Shown one piece after another: positions 35,001 to 43,787 of a stretch of DNA of 64,000 nt. The position numbers were made by a program, and so were the translations under genes. The stretch is taken from IMG/VR virus record IMGVR_UViG_3300009128_001633, positions 31,857 through 95,856 of that record. The stretch is one strand, 5' to 3'. The notes under the pieces are model-generated. The model made no database searches, was not told where the DNA came from, and saw only the letters and a program-made list of their open reading frames with translations. How positions within the stretch are numbered: position 1 is the stretch's first letter; the number at the start of each line of letters is the position of its first letter. The stretch comes from a virus.

Positions 35001-38000
35001 AGCAATTAATCCAGCAACTCCACCTGGAATTGCAGCAGTTAAAGCAACTAGCCCTCTCTTAATCCATACTAATTTTGCAGAAAGAACTCCTAAGCCAATA
35101 TGTTTTACTGCTTTTCCAAAGGTTTTAAACCTCTTTGTTATACCTTTTAATAATTCAGACACAGTCCTATAATCTTCTCCTCCTTTTTTAAACTTGTTTG
35201 AAAAGAATAATAGGAGTTTACTAGCTACAACAAATTGAGCAAAAACAGCCAATATTTGAACAACTGAAGACATGAATTCTCTAGTGAAACTACTGGTTTC
35301 ACTAAATGATCGTCCTATTTGTCCAGAAAAGACAGCTACTTGAGCCATCATCTTAACCAAAGGCTCAAAACCCAATCTAATAAGAGCTTCTAGGGATTGT
35401 TGTAATTGCTTAAAGGCAACATCTGGCTTTTCCAACATAACTCGTGCCATAACCTCAGCAGCATCTTCTGCTTCATATTTCAGCTTATAAATATTATTAT
35501 GCAACTCATCAACATTTCTTATTAGAGTAATAAATGTCTTGGCTCCACGCATTCCCATACGCTCAAATATTGTACCAACTTCTTCAACTGTTAATGAACC
35601 TTGTTTATATTTTTTATTAAGTTTATCCAAAATATCTATTAAATCAAGCGGTCCTTTTAAATTAACTTTAATTCCAAAAGCTTCTGAGAATTGTACTGGT
35701 TGTTTAGCAATTCTACTTAAAACAGTCTGCATAGATCTACCGGCAATACCAGATTTAATTAAATGATCATTGAGAGTTCCTAATAAAGCAGACATCTGGA
35801 GAAAAGTAAGATTACTTTCTTTACCCATAGCCATGAGATATTTATAACCTTCACGTAATTCATTTAACTCAACCTGATGATCTCTAAACGTAGCAACAAC
35901 TATATCATTTATGTATTTAAATTTCATTTGCAATGAAGTAACACCTTCTATGCTATTTTTGAAATTATTATAAACAGCAGCAACCATCTTAGTTGAATCG
36001 GTTACATCACCCTCAGTTGCAACCAACATATTCATAGTGGAATTAAGAGCAGCTAAATTCTCCTCAGCAGTTAATCCAGCACTACCTAATTGGTAAAGAA
36101 CCTCACCAACATAATCAGCTCCTTCACCAAACTTAATCATTGCAGTAACACCTTCTGTCTCGTATCTTTTTAATACTCCAGCAGTAGTTTCAAACTCAGA
36201 CCTTGCTGTTCTCATTGCTCTCGCCATCTGGTGTTCAACTTCTATTACAGAACCTAAAGCTTCTTTGAATCCACGAATGGCACCAAACATAACACCATAT
36301 CCTAGAACCCATGCAGCTTGAGATTTCATCATGTCTTTGAAACCTCTTAGTTGCGTACGAATTGTTCCACGAAAAGCTTCAGCAGTACGGTCAAGTTCTC
36401 TACGTTCTTTCATCTGTAACTTAGACAAATCCTGCTCATACTTTCTTCTTTCTTGAGCAACTATCTGCAGCCTTCTTCCAACAGATTTTAAAGCTTGTTC
36501 CTCATTTCTGTACTGTGTTGTTCCTTTCTTGCCCTGCATTTCCAACTTGGCAATTTTATCCAGATGCTGATCCATAATTGCATTTAATCCAGCTTCTGTA
36601 CTTTTTAACTTATTAATGTTATCGGACAAAACTCTCATACCAGAATTAAGCCTAACAATGCCCTGTCCCCATTTATCTGCATCAACACCAACAGCCTTAA
36701 AACGTAACCTCAATTCTCTTGTTAGTTCACTAATCTTCCTTTGATTTGTCTCTAAATCAAGAAATTCTTTACGATTATGAGCAACGGCTTGTGAGAGAAC
36801 TTGCATTGTTTTAGAAACATTGTTCGCACCATCAGCTAATCTTCTTAATTCCTTATCTTCTCTAACAACAACATCAACTGACTCTTTTAAATCAGAAGTG
36901 AGCTTATCTGTCTTATCGCTCACTTTTTCTTCTCCACGAACTACTCGTGACAACGTTTTCACAAATTTATCATGCTCACCTCTTAAACGCTGAGATTCAC
37001 CCTTAGTTTTATTCATCTCTCTAGCCACTCTTTGGAGTTCCATGGCCCTTTCTTTCTCAACTCCAGAAACGGACTTACTAAGTTCTTTTGTTCTTTGAAT
37101 TTCATCTTCTGTGAGAACCCCGCCACCCGCTAACTTCTCTCTATATCCTTCTTGAACTTTTCCCTCAAATTTAGTTATACCTCCAGCACGTCTTTGTAAT
37201 TCAGCAAATCTAGAATCTAATGCAATAGCTTCTTTTAATTTATTATCATATAATGTTAATTGCTTTATTAGATTTTCAGTATGAGCAGCTTTTTTAGTTT
37301 GTGCATTATCTGCAGAAGATTCAGCAGAAACATAGTTACTCATTGTAGCAGATAAATCATTAATCATCTTATCATACTGAGTCATTTTAACTTTAGTTAA
37401 ATTAACACTTTGACCTAACATTTGTTGTTTCAAATAAGTTTGTGTTAAAGCTTGATCATACTGACTAAGAGCAACCACTGAATCACTTATTGCTCCTCTA
37501 CCTTTTAATGTTCTATCCCAAACAAGACTAGTAAATGGAGTTCCACCTCCTCCACCAGAAGGTGGTGTTCCAGCAGGAGGTACTCCTCCTGCTCCTCCAC
37601 GTCCAGATGCTGTTATTATTCCTTTCTTAAAGGCATCCTTTTGTTTTATTAAACTATTGATTTGTCTTTCACTATTCAACTCTCTATTTTGTAATTCAGC
37701 TATTTCTTTATCTTGTGCTAATATCCTTTCATTTGTTTCTCTTTCTTTTTGTTTCTCTGCAACATATTGCTTTTGATCTTCCAATATTTGCTTACCGGAA
37801 GCAAGTTCTTTAGACCTTATATCTGTTTCAGAAACACCAAAACCAGTCTCAGATAAAGAACTTTTCCTTGTGGAATATGTAAAAGACCCAACGCCACCCT
37901 TTCCCCAACCCATCGGAATCATTTTCTCACGACCAAGCTGTAATGAATATGGCATAGCCTGACCACGAGCATATCTTGGATCTGCCATTCCTGTTTTATA

Positions 38001-39725
38001 ATCTATGTTAGCAATATTCCCAGCTATTTCGAGAACTAAATCTGCCTTTCCTGCTAACACCATGCCGTATCTATTTATATCAGCCATAAAAGCCTTAAAC
38101 TCTACAGATTCTTCACCAACAGCTTCTCTGACTTTGCGGATACGCTCATCCATATATTTCTGAGCGTCTTTTTGTAGAATTTGCGGTAGTTTTCTTGATA
38201 CTTGAACTGCTCCAGTTTTTGCATCAACTGCTCCAGGTTCAGCTATTTGTAATGGAGCCAAAGTTTTTTCAACTTCAACACCCATACTCCTCAACATATG
38301 CTTATATTTCTTTTCTACACTACCACCTTGTTTTCTGGCAAGTTCTAAAACCATACTATCAATCCTACCAAAAATACTGCCAGGACCAACAAATGATTTT
38401 TCTATATCTCTTCTGAGATTAGCAGCAGCTCTTCCTATGGACTGTAATATTTTTGGATCTGCTACTTGTTCTTTGCTAAGAAGCCTTGTAGCCATTTTTG
38501 TAAACTGACCTTCAGCTTTTTCAGCTTCTTGTATCATTCTACTTTTATGCCCACCAGTCTCATACCCTTTTCCAGCTATAAACTTGCCAAGACCTCCAGT
38601 TGCACCTATTTTCTTTACAAATTGTTCTGAAAACTCATGAAATGCAGTTCCACCCGCCATTGCAATTCCAGTTTGTATGCCCTTAGCACCTTCACCCCAT
38701 TTTTTACCAGAAAACAATGACCCTTCCATTGAACCAGTTACAATCCCCGCTGTACCCATCTTAGACTTTTGTATATCGGCAGCAAATTTTCTAACCCATT
38801 TATCAGGATGTTTTGCCCACTCTTCAAGATATTTCTGTATTCGTAAATTACTACCTTGTATGGATTCCCTTATTCTACTTACAGCTTCTTTTGGACCAAA
38901 TTCTCCACCGGCAGATGTATCTTTTATCGCACCTTCTAATGACTTGTATATTTTTTCAGCACCACTACCCTTCTTCCTTGGATCCCAACCCATAATAGAC
39001 ATGTTAGTTACAATTCTACCATAGTCGGGACCACTACCTGCTCCACCAGTAGTTCCACCTCTGGGACCCCATCCAGCAGAACCCATAACGCCACCAACCA
39101 TTCTGGCAGATCCTGCCTGAGCACTTGTGCTTCCTAAAGCAACTGTCATAGAAGTTATTGCATTAGAAATGGCAATTATATCGTCCTTCATCGTTCTTAT
39201 CTGAGTCAGAGCAGGAACTAATCCACTTGTAGTGTTAACATTAGCCATTTTCTGAAACATATCACCAATTGTCTTAAATTTGTTAACACTACCAGATTCA
39301 CCCATTTGCTTCATAGCACTAGCAATCCTACTAAAGGCCCCAGAAGCACTTTTAACATTTTTGTCAAACTTCTGTAAATGTTCTCCTGTAGCCATTATTG
39401 TTGCTGACGCTTTCGCAAACGCACTTATACCTTCTCCAGCTTGCTTACTAAAAGAAGCTATCTGACCAAAAGACTTTGCTACATCCTGAAAGCCTTTAAA
39501 ATACTGCGTCTTAGTACCAACACGATTCATCTCCTTCATAAACGATATCATCGTGTCTTTTGTTTTCTTTAGTTTAGCATCACTAACTTGACCGAGAGCA
39601 GTATTGAAGTCTTGGACGCCTTTTTTCATCATCTCAATATCTTGTTTAAAATGACCCATTTCTGCACTAAACTTATTAGTCATTTTAACAACAAAATCAA
39701 TCTCTCTATTAACCTTCTTAGCCAT
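32007..39725 (-). CDS. Tape measure protein with an embedded PD-(D/E)XK nuclease-like domain
   Basis: 2,572 residues, mostly coiled coil, which implies a long tail. A PhageMin_Tail/TP901-type region lies at about 1140-1360 (QLGSAGLTAEENLAALNSTM, LSRIAKQPVQF). Hydrophobic segments lie near 1555-1585 (GGVAGLIALAAASAGIIGYK) and the C-terminal 130 residues are Gly-rich. Residues about 355-600 contain the motif set of RecB/Cas4-type nucleases: GTAFHE (His363), GKADLV (Asp562), IDYK (Asp575, Lys577) and QAMPY (Gln589-x3-Tyr593). A low-complexity Gly/Pro linker (GGAGGVPPAGTPPSGGGGG) follows. The tape measure role is certain by size, position and motifs. Nuclease activity is inferred. Confidence 0.92.
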   Translation of the reverse strand: MAKKVNREIDFVVKMTNKFSAEMGHFKQDIEMMKKGVQDFNTALGQVSDAKLKKTKDTMISFMKEMNRVGTKTQYFKGFQDVAKSFGQIASFSKQAGEGISAFAKASATIMATGEHLQKFDKNVKSASGAFSRIASAMKQMGESGSVNKFKTIGDMFQKMANVNTTSGLVPALTQIRTMKDDIIAISNAITSMTVALGSTSAQAGSARMVGGVMGSAGWGPRGGTTGGAGSGPDYGRIVTNMSIMGWDPRKKGSGAEKIYKSLEGAIKDTSAGGEFGPKEAVSRIRESIQGSNLRIQKYLEEWAKHPDKWVRKFAADIQKSKMGTAGIVTGSMEGSLFSGKKWGEGAKGIQTGIAMAGGTAFHEFSEQFVKKIGATGGLGKFIAGKGYETGGHKSRMIQEAEKAEGQFTKMATRLLSKEQVADPKILQSIGRAAANLRRDIEKSFVGPGSIFGRIDSMVLELARKQGGSVEKKYKHMLRSMGVEVEKTLAPLQIAEPGAVDAKTGAVQVSRKLPQILQKDAQKYMDERIRKVREAVGEESVEFKAFMADINRYGMVLAGKADLVLEIAGNIANIDYKTGMADPRYARGQAMPYSLQLGREKMIPMGWGKGGVGSFTYSTRKSSLSETGFGVSETDIRSKELASGKQILEDQKQYVAEKQKERETNERILAQDKEIAELQNRELNSERQINSLIKQKDAFKKGIITASGRGGAGGVPPAGTPPSGGGGGTPFTSLVWDRTLKGRGAISDSVVALSQYDQALTQTYLKQQMLGQSVNLTKVKMTQYDKMINDLSATMSNYVSAESSADNAQTKKAAHTENLIKQLTLYDNKLKEAIALDSRFAELQRRAGGITKFEGKVQEGYREKLAGGGVLTEDEIQRTKELSKSVSGVEKERAMELQRVAREMNKTKGESQRLRGEHDKFVKTLSRVVRGEEKVSDKTDKLTSDLKESVDVVVREDKELRRLADGANNVSKTMQVLSQAVAHNRKEFLDLETNQRKISELTRELRLRFKAVGVDADKWGQGIVRLNSGMRVLSDNINKLKSTEAGLNAIMDQHLDKIAKLEMQGKKGTTQYRNEEQALKSVGRRLQIVAQERRKYEQDLSKLQMKERRELDRTAEAFRGTIRTQLRGFKDMMKSQAAWVLGYGVMFGAIRGFKEALGSVIEVEHQMARAMRTARSEFETTAGVLKRYETEGVTAMIKFGEGADYVGEVLYQLGSAGLTAEENLAALNSTMNMLVATEGDVTDSTKMVAAVYNNFKNSIEGVTSLQMKFKYINDIVVATFRDHQVELNELREGYKYLMAMGKESNLTFLQMSALLGTLNDHLIKSGIAGRSMQTVLSRIAKQPVQFSEAFGIKVNLKGPLDLIDILDKLNKKYKQGSLTVEEVGTIFERMGMRGAKTFITLIRNVDELHNNIYKLKYEAEDAAEVMARVMLEKPDVAFKQLQQSLEALIRLGFEPLVKMMAQVAVFSGQIGRSFSETSSFTREFMSSVVQILAVFAQFVVASKLLLFFSNKFKKGGEDYRTVSELLKGITKRFKTFGKAVKHIGLGVLSAKLVWIKRGLVALTAAIPGGVAGLIALAAASAGIIGYKLYKYFNKTSAEISSNTMKLIENIKQGQDEVIQISKKINRYKEIQKVMKENAMTHSELVSKYPELISYRNLEGEAILKTNEQLGEQIRLLKEEKLMKKEQFMIGFKDSMKEIRKDINWFYKNVFSQISDVNVEGLSKNLRQRLPLSEKDLKEALKVQRNEAFKELTKTNRELMKVYTELNVKLNQTTRYMLESETQEEKRFWEVRIGELKYNIKRIKHLNKTIIGEFTRYNKSLKGVFTASKKEIVKPDEGWLLSESPLGSLEVLQERSEDEGKNRILQLRRELKDVRLNLEQAIRLQYGTSDKWVIDYAKNMSALLILSNREESAKVKIGIEGEKIVKLTKEEQSLLRQIAKEEQNRANKAKRDIRSQISNIETLRRAYDGIIDSLKKAKLDVIKGIAGGVGPFEKLLQFDDRAAFQRKQLMDKQVAFFEDLKRRKPGDVKSFFTGEKTTVESARKEWEKQVKELEKYHELQKKIVSKEAWHKYNKTSAELVETHSNKVYDLTYKMKEYHTIEEQMDRLRETHSRQIRKLRRSLEEYEWQEGRILALLSEKGLLNSEQEFYYEKMLMQTRTRISNLKEEIDITILYNNELERRAELTKEITRLGKARTTWGEYAKSQMGARNYSEGLGGRLESEAFRQQQAIVKATKLWEGRIAGESDEGRRSGLKSQMDTIIENMEENHQRRKFDIKLKWQEDWLTMEEAALRRDAEFKLQQFTNLTTHFSGIADAMKAATFQLVGEQKTYAETITGTTYEAINMVGEAIFKKTNDWLLGNRDAAMDWKDVIESVLTDILSAMQKYVMQLIVVAFWQQVIGMVGSAIGGGAGSGPEPSGAMAGSPTGGSAPVSGASVQLGNMPSGISMQYQYGGLLVGGIPNKDSVPIMGMPGEYMIPKDSVDFYGRELFDRLRSQSIRKMQTGGLVSTDSSSNGSSGGSTGIKNVQVNVINNTGENLEAADVIPKIDFQSMIIDVVVSKQQTSKQFRDTMNAR

Positions 39726-39727
39726 TT

Positions 39728-40540
39728 CTACCTCTTACCAGTATTCTTCTTGGTCTTAGCGTCGGCCTCTTTTTTTAATCTATCCATTTCTTCCTTCAAC
39801 ATTGCATTCTGCTCTGACAAAACTATCGCCCTAACAACATAGAAAAAATTTGATTGTTCTAACGCTCCTTCTTTGAATGGTAATGACTTTGAATTATCAA
39901 TGTAATTTATTAAATTGGTTAACTTTATTGATCTTGAAGTTAACAATCCCAGAGGACATCTTGTTACGAAATCATTGTTTCTATTACTGAACCTAAATTT
40001 GAATTTCAATCTTTTTTTAACTCCACACGCACTACAAGTATCATCATTATTGTTTTCTTGACAAGATGGACATATCCAAGTTAAAGCACCATCACAATTA
40101 CGAGATTTAAACATTTTATGATCAACGCAATATTCACAATCCCATTGATATGCTTTATCAGCTCTACTCAGCCAATCAGACCATCTTGCTATTAACCTCA
40201 ATTCACTTGCTAAATCATCATCAACTTCAGATAGTTCCATTATTTTTTCAGCAAGTTCCTGTTGATAATGTGGGGAAATAGCACTAAAATTCTCCACATT
40301 AAATGGGATAACTTCACCATTTTCAAAGGCAAAGTTATCCCATCCGACTAGACCATACATGAGAACCCTTAGTATGAAATTACCAGAAAAACGAGGATGA
40401 AGTTCCTCACAAGAACGATATCCCAACACCGTTAACGGCCTGAGAATAAACGAAGTGGAAGACCCATTATTTCTGTCATTCTTACATATATAAGAAAAGA
40501 CAGTTTTTGGGTCTAGTCTTAGCATTACCGAATTTTCCAT
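39728..40540 (-). CDS. Tail assembly chaperone-like protein with a zinc-ribbon domain
   Basis: 270 residues. The N-terminal 110 residues end LMYGLVGWDNFAFENGEVIP followed by FNVENFSAISPHYQQELAEK, and match the 118-residue protein encoded just upstream. Residues about 130-180 form two Cys pairs (CEYCVDHKMF, then WICPSCQENN and CSACGVKK), a zinc-ribbon-like module. A C-terminal helix (EQNAMLKEEMDRLKKEADAK) follows. Position just before the tape measure gene is where lambda G and T reside. The shared N-terminal domain suggests a G/GT-like pair made as two genes. Confidence 0.7.
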   Translation of the reverse strand: MENSVMLRLDPKTVFSYICKNDRNNGSSTSFILRPLTVLGYRSCEELHPRFSGNFILRVLMYGLVGWDNFAFENGEVIPFNVENFSAISPHYQQELAEKIMELSEVDDDLASELRLIARWSDWLSRADKAYQWDCEYCVDHKMFKSRNCDGALTWICPSCQENNNDDTCSACGVKKRLKFKFRFSNRNNDFVTRCPLGLLTSRSIKLTNLINYIDNSKSLPFKEGALEQSNFFYVVRAIVLSEQNAMLKEEMDRLKKEADAKTKKNTGKR

Positions 40541-40560
40541 AATACATTCCTACTGCTATG

Positions 40561-40917
40561 TTAAATTTCATCTTCTTCTATACCTCTGATATAGTTAGCG
40601 ATTTCATCTCTCTCAGCAGGAGGAATGCAAGAAAAATTCTCAACATTAAATTCTATTTTCTCACCTGTATCTGCATAAACAAAATTTTTCCAACCTAACA
40701 GACCTTTCTTTAATGCCATCAGAGCTGACGATCCAGTAAGAAATTTTTCTCTTCTAGCATTACCTATGCCTGTCACATTAAACATTGCATCCCTAATTTC
40801 AGCTTGCTCATCAGCAGTTAAATACCTGACTTCAAAAGCTGTTCTATCGGCCTTTGGTGACTTTCTATCGGCCTTACAAACATACTCATGTGGTTTATCA
40901 AACCTTATACCTTTCAT
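40561..40917 (-). CDS. Tail assembly chaperone-like protein (lambda G-like)
   Basis: 118 residues starting at 40917, where AAGGAGGT lies 10 bases upstream. It continues FDKPHEYVCKADRKSPKADR and contains ALKKGLLGWKNFVYADTGEK, EIEFNVENFSCIPPAERDE and IANYIRGIEEDEI. The C-terminal region corresponds to the first 110 residues of the next gene. Upstream sequence in the same frame (to 41172) is hydrophobic and probably untranslated. The gene follows the tail tube gene and precedes the tape measure, where tail assembly chaperones are always found. Confidence 0.72.
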   Translation of the reverse strand: MKGIRFDKPHEYVCKADRKSPKADRTAFEVRYLTADEQAEIRDAMFNVTGIGNARREKFLTGSSALMALKKGLLGWKNFVYADTGEKIEFNVENFSCIPPAERDEIANYIRGIEEDEI

Positions 40918-41178
40918 AATGAATTTTACCTCCTTCTGTTTTAATAGATTTAAAATAATCCTATTGCAAATTATTAGTATATATCCAAATTTCCGCTGTC
41001 TAAACCTTGAGTAAGCAATCCAATCCAATATACGAATAGTAGCAAGGTTAATGAATATGTAGGAGACTAACGGAAACCAAAACATACAAATTGCTAGTCT
41101 TATCGCCCTCCAATCTATTAACAGTAGAAAGAAGATCAAGACTATTATTAAATTTAAACTATAATCGACCATTTTGGC
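40918..41178. other. Region between terminator and tail chaperone gene
   Basis: About 260 bases without a supported gene. It is very AT-rich. An open minus-strand frame runs through it but encodes only a hydrophobic stretch with no ribosome binding site. Since the chaperone gene lies immediately downstream of a strong terminator, a promoter for the chaperone-tape measure unit should lie here, but I cannot identify a convincing one. Confidence 0.4.
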
Positions 41179-41209
41179 AAAAAGGCGGGGTTCTTAATCC
41201 CGCCTTTTT
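41179..41209 (-). terminator. Rho-independent terminator after the tail tube gene
   Basis: AAAAAGGCGGG and CCCGCCTTTTT form an 11-bp stem around a 9-base loop. Read on the minus strand, the 3' arm ends in a run of T, as in a classical terminator. The A-tract on the other arm makes it potentially bidirectional. It lies 18 bases after the end of the tail tube gene and would cut transcription between the abundant head and tube proteins and the tape measure. Confidence 0.88.
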
Positions 41210-41226
41210 CATCAGTTATTTAATTA

Positions 41227-43266
41227 TTAAATATAAGATTGTCCATTAGTTAAAACAATTCTCATATCGGGAATATCCTCCGTATCATCAAACAAAGCAT
41301 TAAACGGAAAATCAGTAGCTATTAATTCCTCACCACCAACAACAGGAGTTGACCCAGAATACTTAATGTTCGGCAACCTAATCTGAATACTATAAAATGT
41401 AGAACTTCCACCAACATATTCATCAGAAGTGACAGTAACAACTAAATCTCCAGCAGTACCGTTTACAAACATTCTATAGACATCAAGATCATCAAATTCA
41501 AGATTCATTGAACCATCAGTCGTTCTCCTTTGTGGAACTAACGCTGCTCTCTGCCTGTCACCCAACTCATATTTATCACCATACAGATTATTATTAATTG
41601 TTGCAGTAAGACCCATAATGGATTGAGCAACAGCACCAGCCCCATCTCCCTTATTCAGTGTAACATCACCCTGATATCCAGTTAAGATATCTTCTGTTTG
41701 ATATGTTGCACTAGCATTCTCATCCTTAAATGTAGTGAATGACCAAGTATCATTTGCAACTAATGTAACATTCTCAGGAAACATTATATCAAATCCAGTA
41801 TCAGTGTCATTTTCATCTAAAATATTATACCAAGTATTGTAAGTTATAAGTGTTTCAGTGCTCCAATTCGCATTATCACTGGAACCCTTGAAACCCGCTG
41901 TTCCATCGCAGGCTCCACCAGTAGTAATATCAACATAGAACGTAGCACTATCTCCAGCATCAGTCCCAATGTAATTACCCCTAAACAATGGCATGATAGT
42001 TGTTGAAATTAAAAGAGTTAAATCCGTATCAGAAGTTGTAGAAATGGTCGTACTATTAAGATCAGTCATACCAGTAGACAGTGTATCTATATCAGCTCCT
42101 GCCTTCCTAGCTATCGTAAAATACGTAGACTCATATTCCATAAACTCTAATAACCCTTTAACATAACTAGTTTCCCAATAATAACCATCATGATCATAAT
42201 AATTGCGTTCAAGAGAAAAATGATACACTGTATCACCACCATGAGCAAAATAGAACATTTCTCTTGTTCCGTCTAAGTCAAGTTCCAAAGTTGGTGTAGC
42301 AGAAGAACCTGCATATCTAACGGAACATAACGGAGCAGCCCATCCTGTATTAGAACCAACAACAGCAGGATCACCAATTGTACCTCCACCTTTAAACATA
42401 ACATTAGCTGTTCCGGTAATGATCTCTCCGGGATTAATTGTGAATGAAAGAGAGTTGAGACGTCCACCATAATAATTAAACGCAGCAACATCCCTTCCAA
42501 CCTCAAGTGTGAGCCCCTCAGGAAGATCTTGATGAGCATCCAAAGTGTGTTCATAAATACCATACCTATAATTAACTGGAAAAAACACGTATTTATTTCC
42601 ACTTGTATCAGCACCAATTGCCATATTTTCAAACGCTACTTCAAGATTAACAACTCCAGCAGCAGTTTTCGCATAAGCAGTTGTACTATAATCAGAAGAA
42701 CCAAGAGTTTGAGCAGCACTACCTTTGCTCGCAAGAGCTCTTGCAAAATATCCTCCATTAGAAGTATCAGTACCATCTCCCCATGGAGCATAACAACTAT
42801 GATTAGTCGCACTATTGATTGAATTAATTACAGTTTGCACAGTTGTTCCGGGTGCAAACTCAACTTCCCAATTGTCACCTGCTGTAGTTCCAACAGATCT
42901 AATCATCGCACTTGTTAATGTGATAACTCTATCTGTATCACTACCATCATACACTATGACAAAGGCCACATCCTTCCTTTTTGTTCGCTTTTTGCCCAAA
43001 GCATGTTTCAATAAAGTTCCAAATCCCTCGGGAGCAAATTCGAAGTTAACATCACCTCCAGCAGTTTCTGTTCCTATCCTCTGTTTATGAATAGCTCTAT
43101 CTGCCCTAACAGCAGCACTTACTAGATTAGTATAATCACTAACAATACCTTCACTAGTAAATTCGACAAATTTGTTAGGAGGTGAAGCAGGATAACCCCA
43201 CTTGCTCTCTTCTTTAAAACCGATCTGGCCTTTACTTCCAACTGCCGGACCTACAGTTCTTACCAT
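41227..43266 (-). CDS. Major tail tube protein, unusually long
   Basis: 679 residues. The N-terminus (MVRTVGPAVGSKGQIGFKEE, SKWGYPASPPNKFVEFTSEG) and the PEGLTLEVGRDVAAFNYYGG, LNSLSFTINPGEIITGTANV and MFKGGGTIGDP regions match siphophage tail tube proteins. Typical tube proteins are 150-250 residues, so about 400 extra residues are inserted as beta-rich modules (roughly residues 105-200 and 350-560), probably exposed on the tail surface. GGAGGT lies 7 bases before the ATG. Position between the tail terminator and chaperone genes fits. Confidence 0.88.
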   Translation of the reverse strand: MVRTVGPAVGSKGQIGFKEESKWGYPASPPNKFVEFTSEGIVSDYTNLVSAAVRADRAIHKQRIGTETAGGDVNFEFAPEGFGTLLKHALGKKRTKRKDVAFVIVYDGSDTDRVITLTSAMIRSVGTTAGDNWEVEFAPGTTVQTVINSINSATNHSCYAPWGDGTDTSNGGYFARALASKGSAAQTLGSSDYSTTAYAKTAAGVVNLEVAFENMAIGADTSGNKYVFFPVNYRYGIYEHTLDAHQDLPEGLTLEVGRDVAAFNYYGGRLNSLSFTINPGEIITGTANVMFKGGGTIGDPAVVGSNTGWAAPLCSVRYAGSSATPTLELDLDGTREMFYFAHGGDTVYHFSLERNYYDHDGYYWETSYVKGLLEFMEYESTYFTIARKAGADIDTLSTGMTDLNSTTISTTSDTDLTLLISTTIMPLFRGNYIGTDAGDSATFYVDITTGGACDGTAGFKGSSDNANWSTETLITYNTWYNILDENDTDTGFDIMFPENVTLVANDTWSFTTFKDENASATYQTEDILTGYQGDVTLNKGDGAGAVAQSIMGLTATINNNLYGDKYELGDRQRAALVPQRRTTDGSMNLEFDDLDVYRMFVNGTAGDLVVTVTSDEYVGGSSTFYSIQIRLPNIKYSGSTPVVGGEELIATDFPFNALFDDTEDIPDMRIVLTNGQSYI

Positions 43267-43302
43267 GATTGATACCTCCGTAAATTATTATTTTTAAAAT
43301 CT

Positions 43303-43328
43303 TTTGTGGCTCACTAAATTGTTTAAGA
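43303..43328 (+). repeat. Conserved 26-base motif, copy 1 (TTTTGTGGCTCACTAAATTG plus GTTTAA)
   Basis: TTTTGTGGCTCACTAAATTG followed by TTTAA lies on the plus strand at about 43303-43326. A copy with one difference (C to T) lies on the minus strand at about 46663-46687. One sits before the tube gene, the other after the capsid gene, so they form an inverted pair 3.3 kb apart flanking the connector and tail terminator genes. See findings. Confidence 0.7.
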
Positions 43329-43787
43329 AATAGATGTTACAATATCCTGATAGGGAGCTAACACTATCAGTCTGGCCGAAGCCATTAGACCACCAGACCT
43401 TATTCTGGGTGTATAAGAACATGACCTAACAATCGCTCTGGTGGATGTTAACCAACTATTTAACGAAGCATTCTCCATTATATGCCTCATTATTTTGTAT
43501 GCATGTCGCATAACCAGATTTTTTCCTAAATCTGGATTAGCAACACCGTGATAATACCACAACTCTCCAACTATATCTAACTCATATCTGACAGTATTAC
43601 TACCAATTGTCCTCTTATCATTAAATACAGCAGAACAAGAAATAGATAAAGAAGGAGTAACTGGAATTAAATGCACATCTTCCTTGAAAATTTCCTTCAG
43701 TTCTAATGATTCTTGACTTCCCTCAAGAGTTTCGTATGTGTTTAATATGAAATTATCAATTAAATTATCTACATCTATTGCAGTCAT
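43323..43787 (-). CDS. Tail terminator / tail completion protein
   Basis: 154 residues with an alpha/beta make-up (KEDVHLIPVTPSLSISCSAV, TVRYELDIVGELWYYHG, SARLIVLAPYQDIVTSIS) like lambda U-type tail terminator proteins. Location between the connector genes and the tube gene supports the role. The exact family is inferred. Confidence 0.6.
   Translation of the reverse strand: MTAIDVDNLIDNFILNTYETLEGSQESLELKEIFKEDVHLIPVTPSLSISCSAVFNDKRTIGSNTVRYELDIVGELWYYHGVANPDLGKNLVMRHAYKIMRHIMENASLNSWLTSTRAIVRSCSYTPRIRSGGLMASARLIVLAPYQDIVTSIS

Noticed and set aside
32007-39725. Intron or inserted mobile element in the tape measure gene
   Set aside because: The reading frame is continuous and the nuclease-like motifs are in frame with coiled-coil regions on both sides, so it reads as a domain, not an insertion.
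40918-41172. N-terminal extension of the tail chaperone-like protein
   Set aside because: It would add a hydrophobic stretch that does not fit a chaperone, and AAGGAGGT precedes the internal ATG at 40917.
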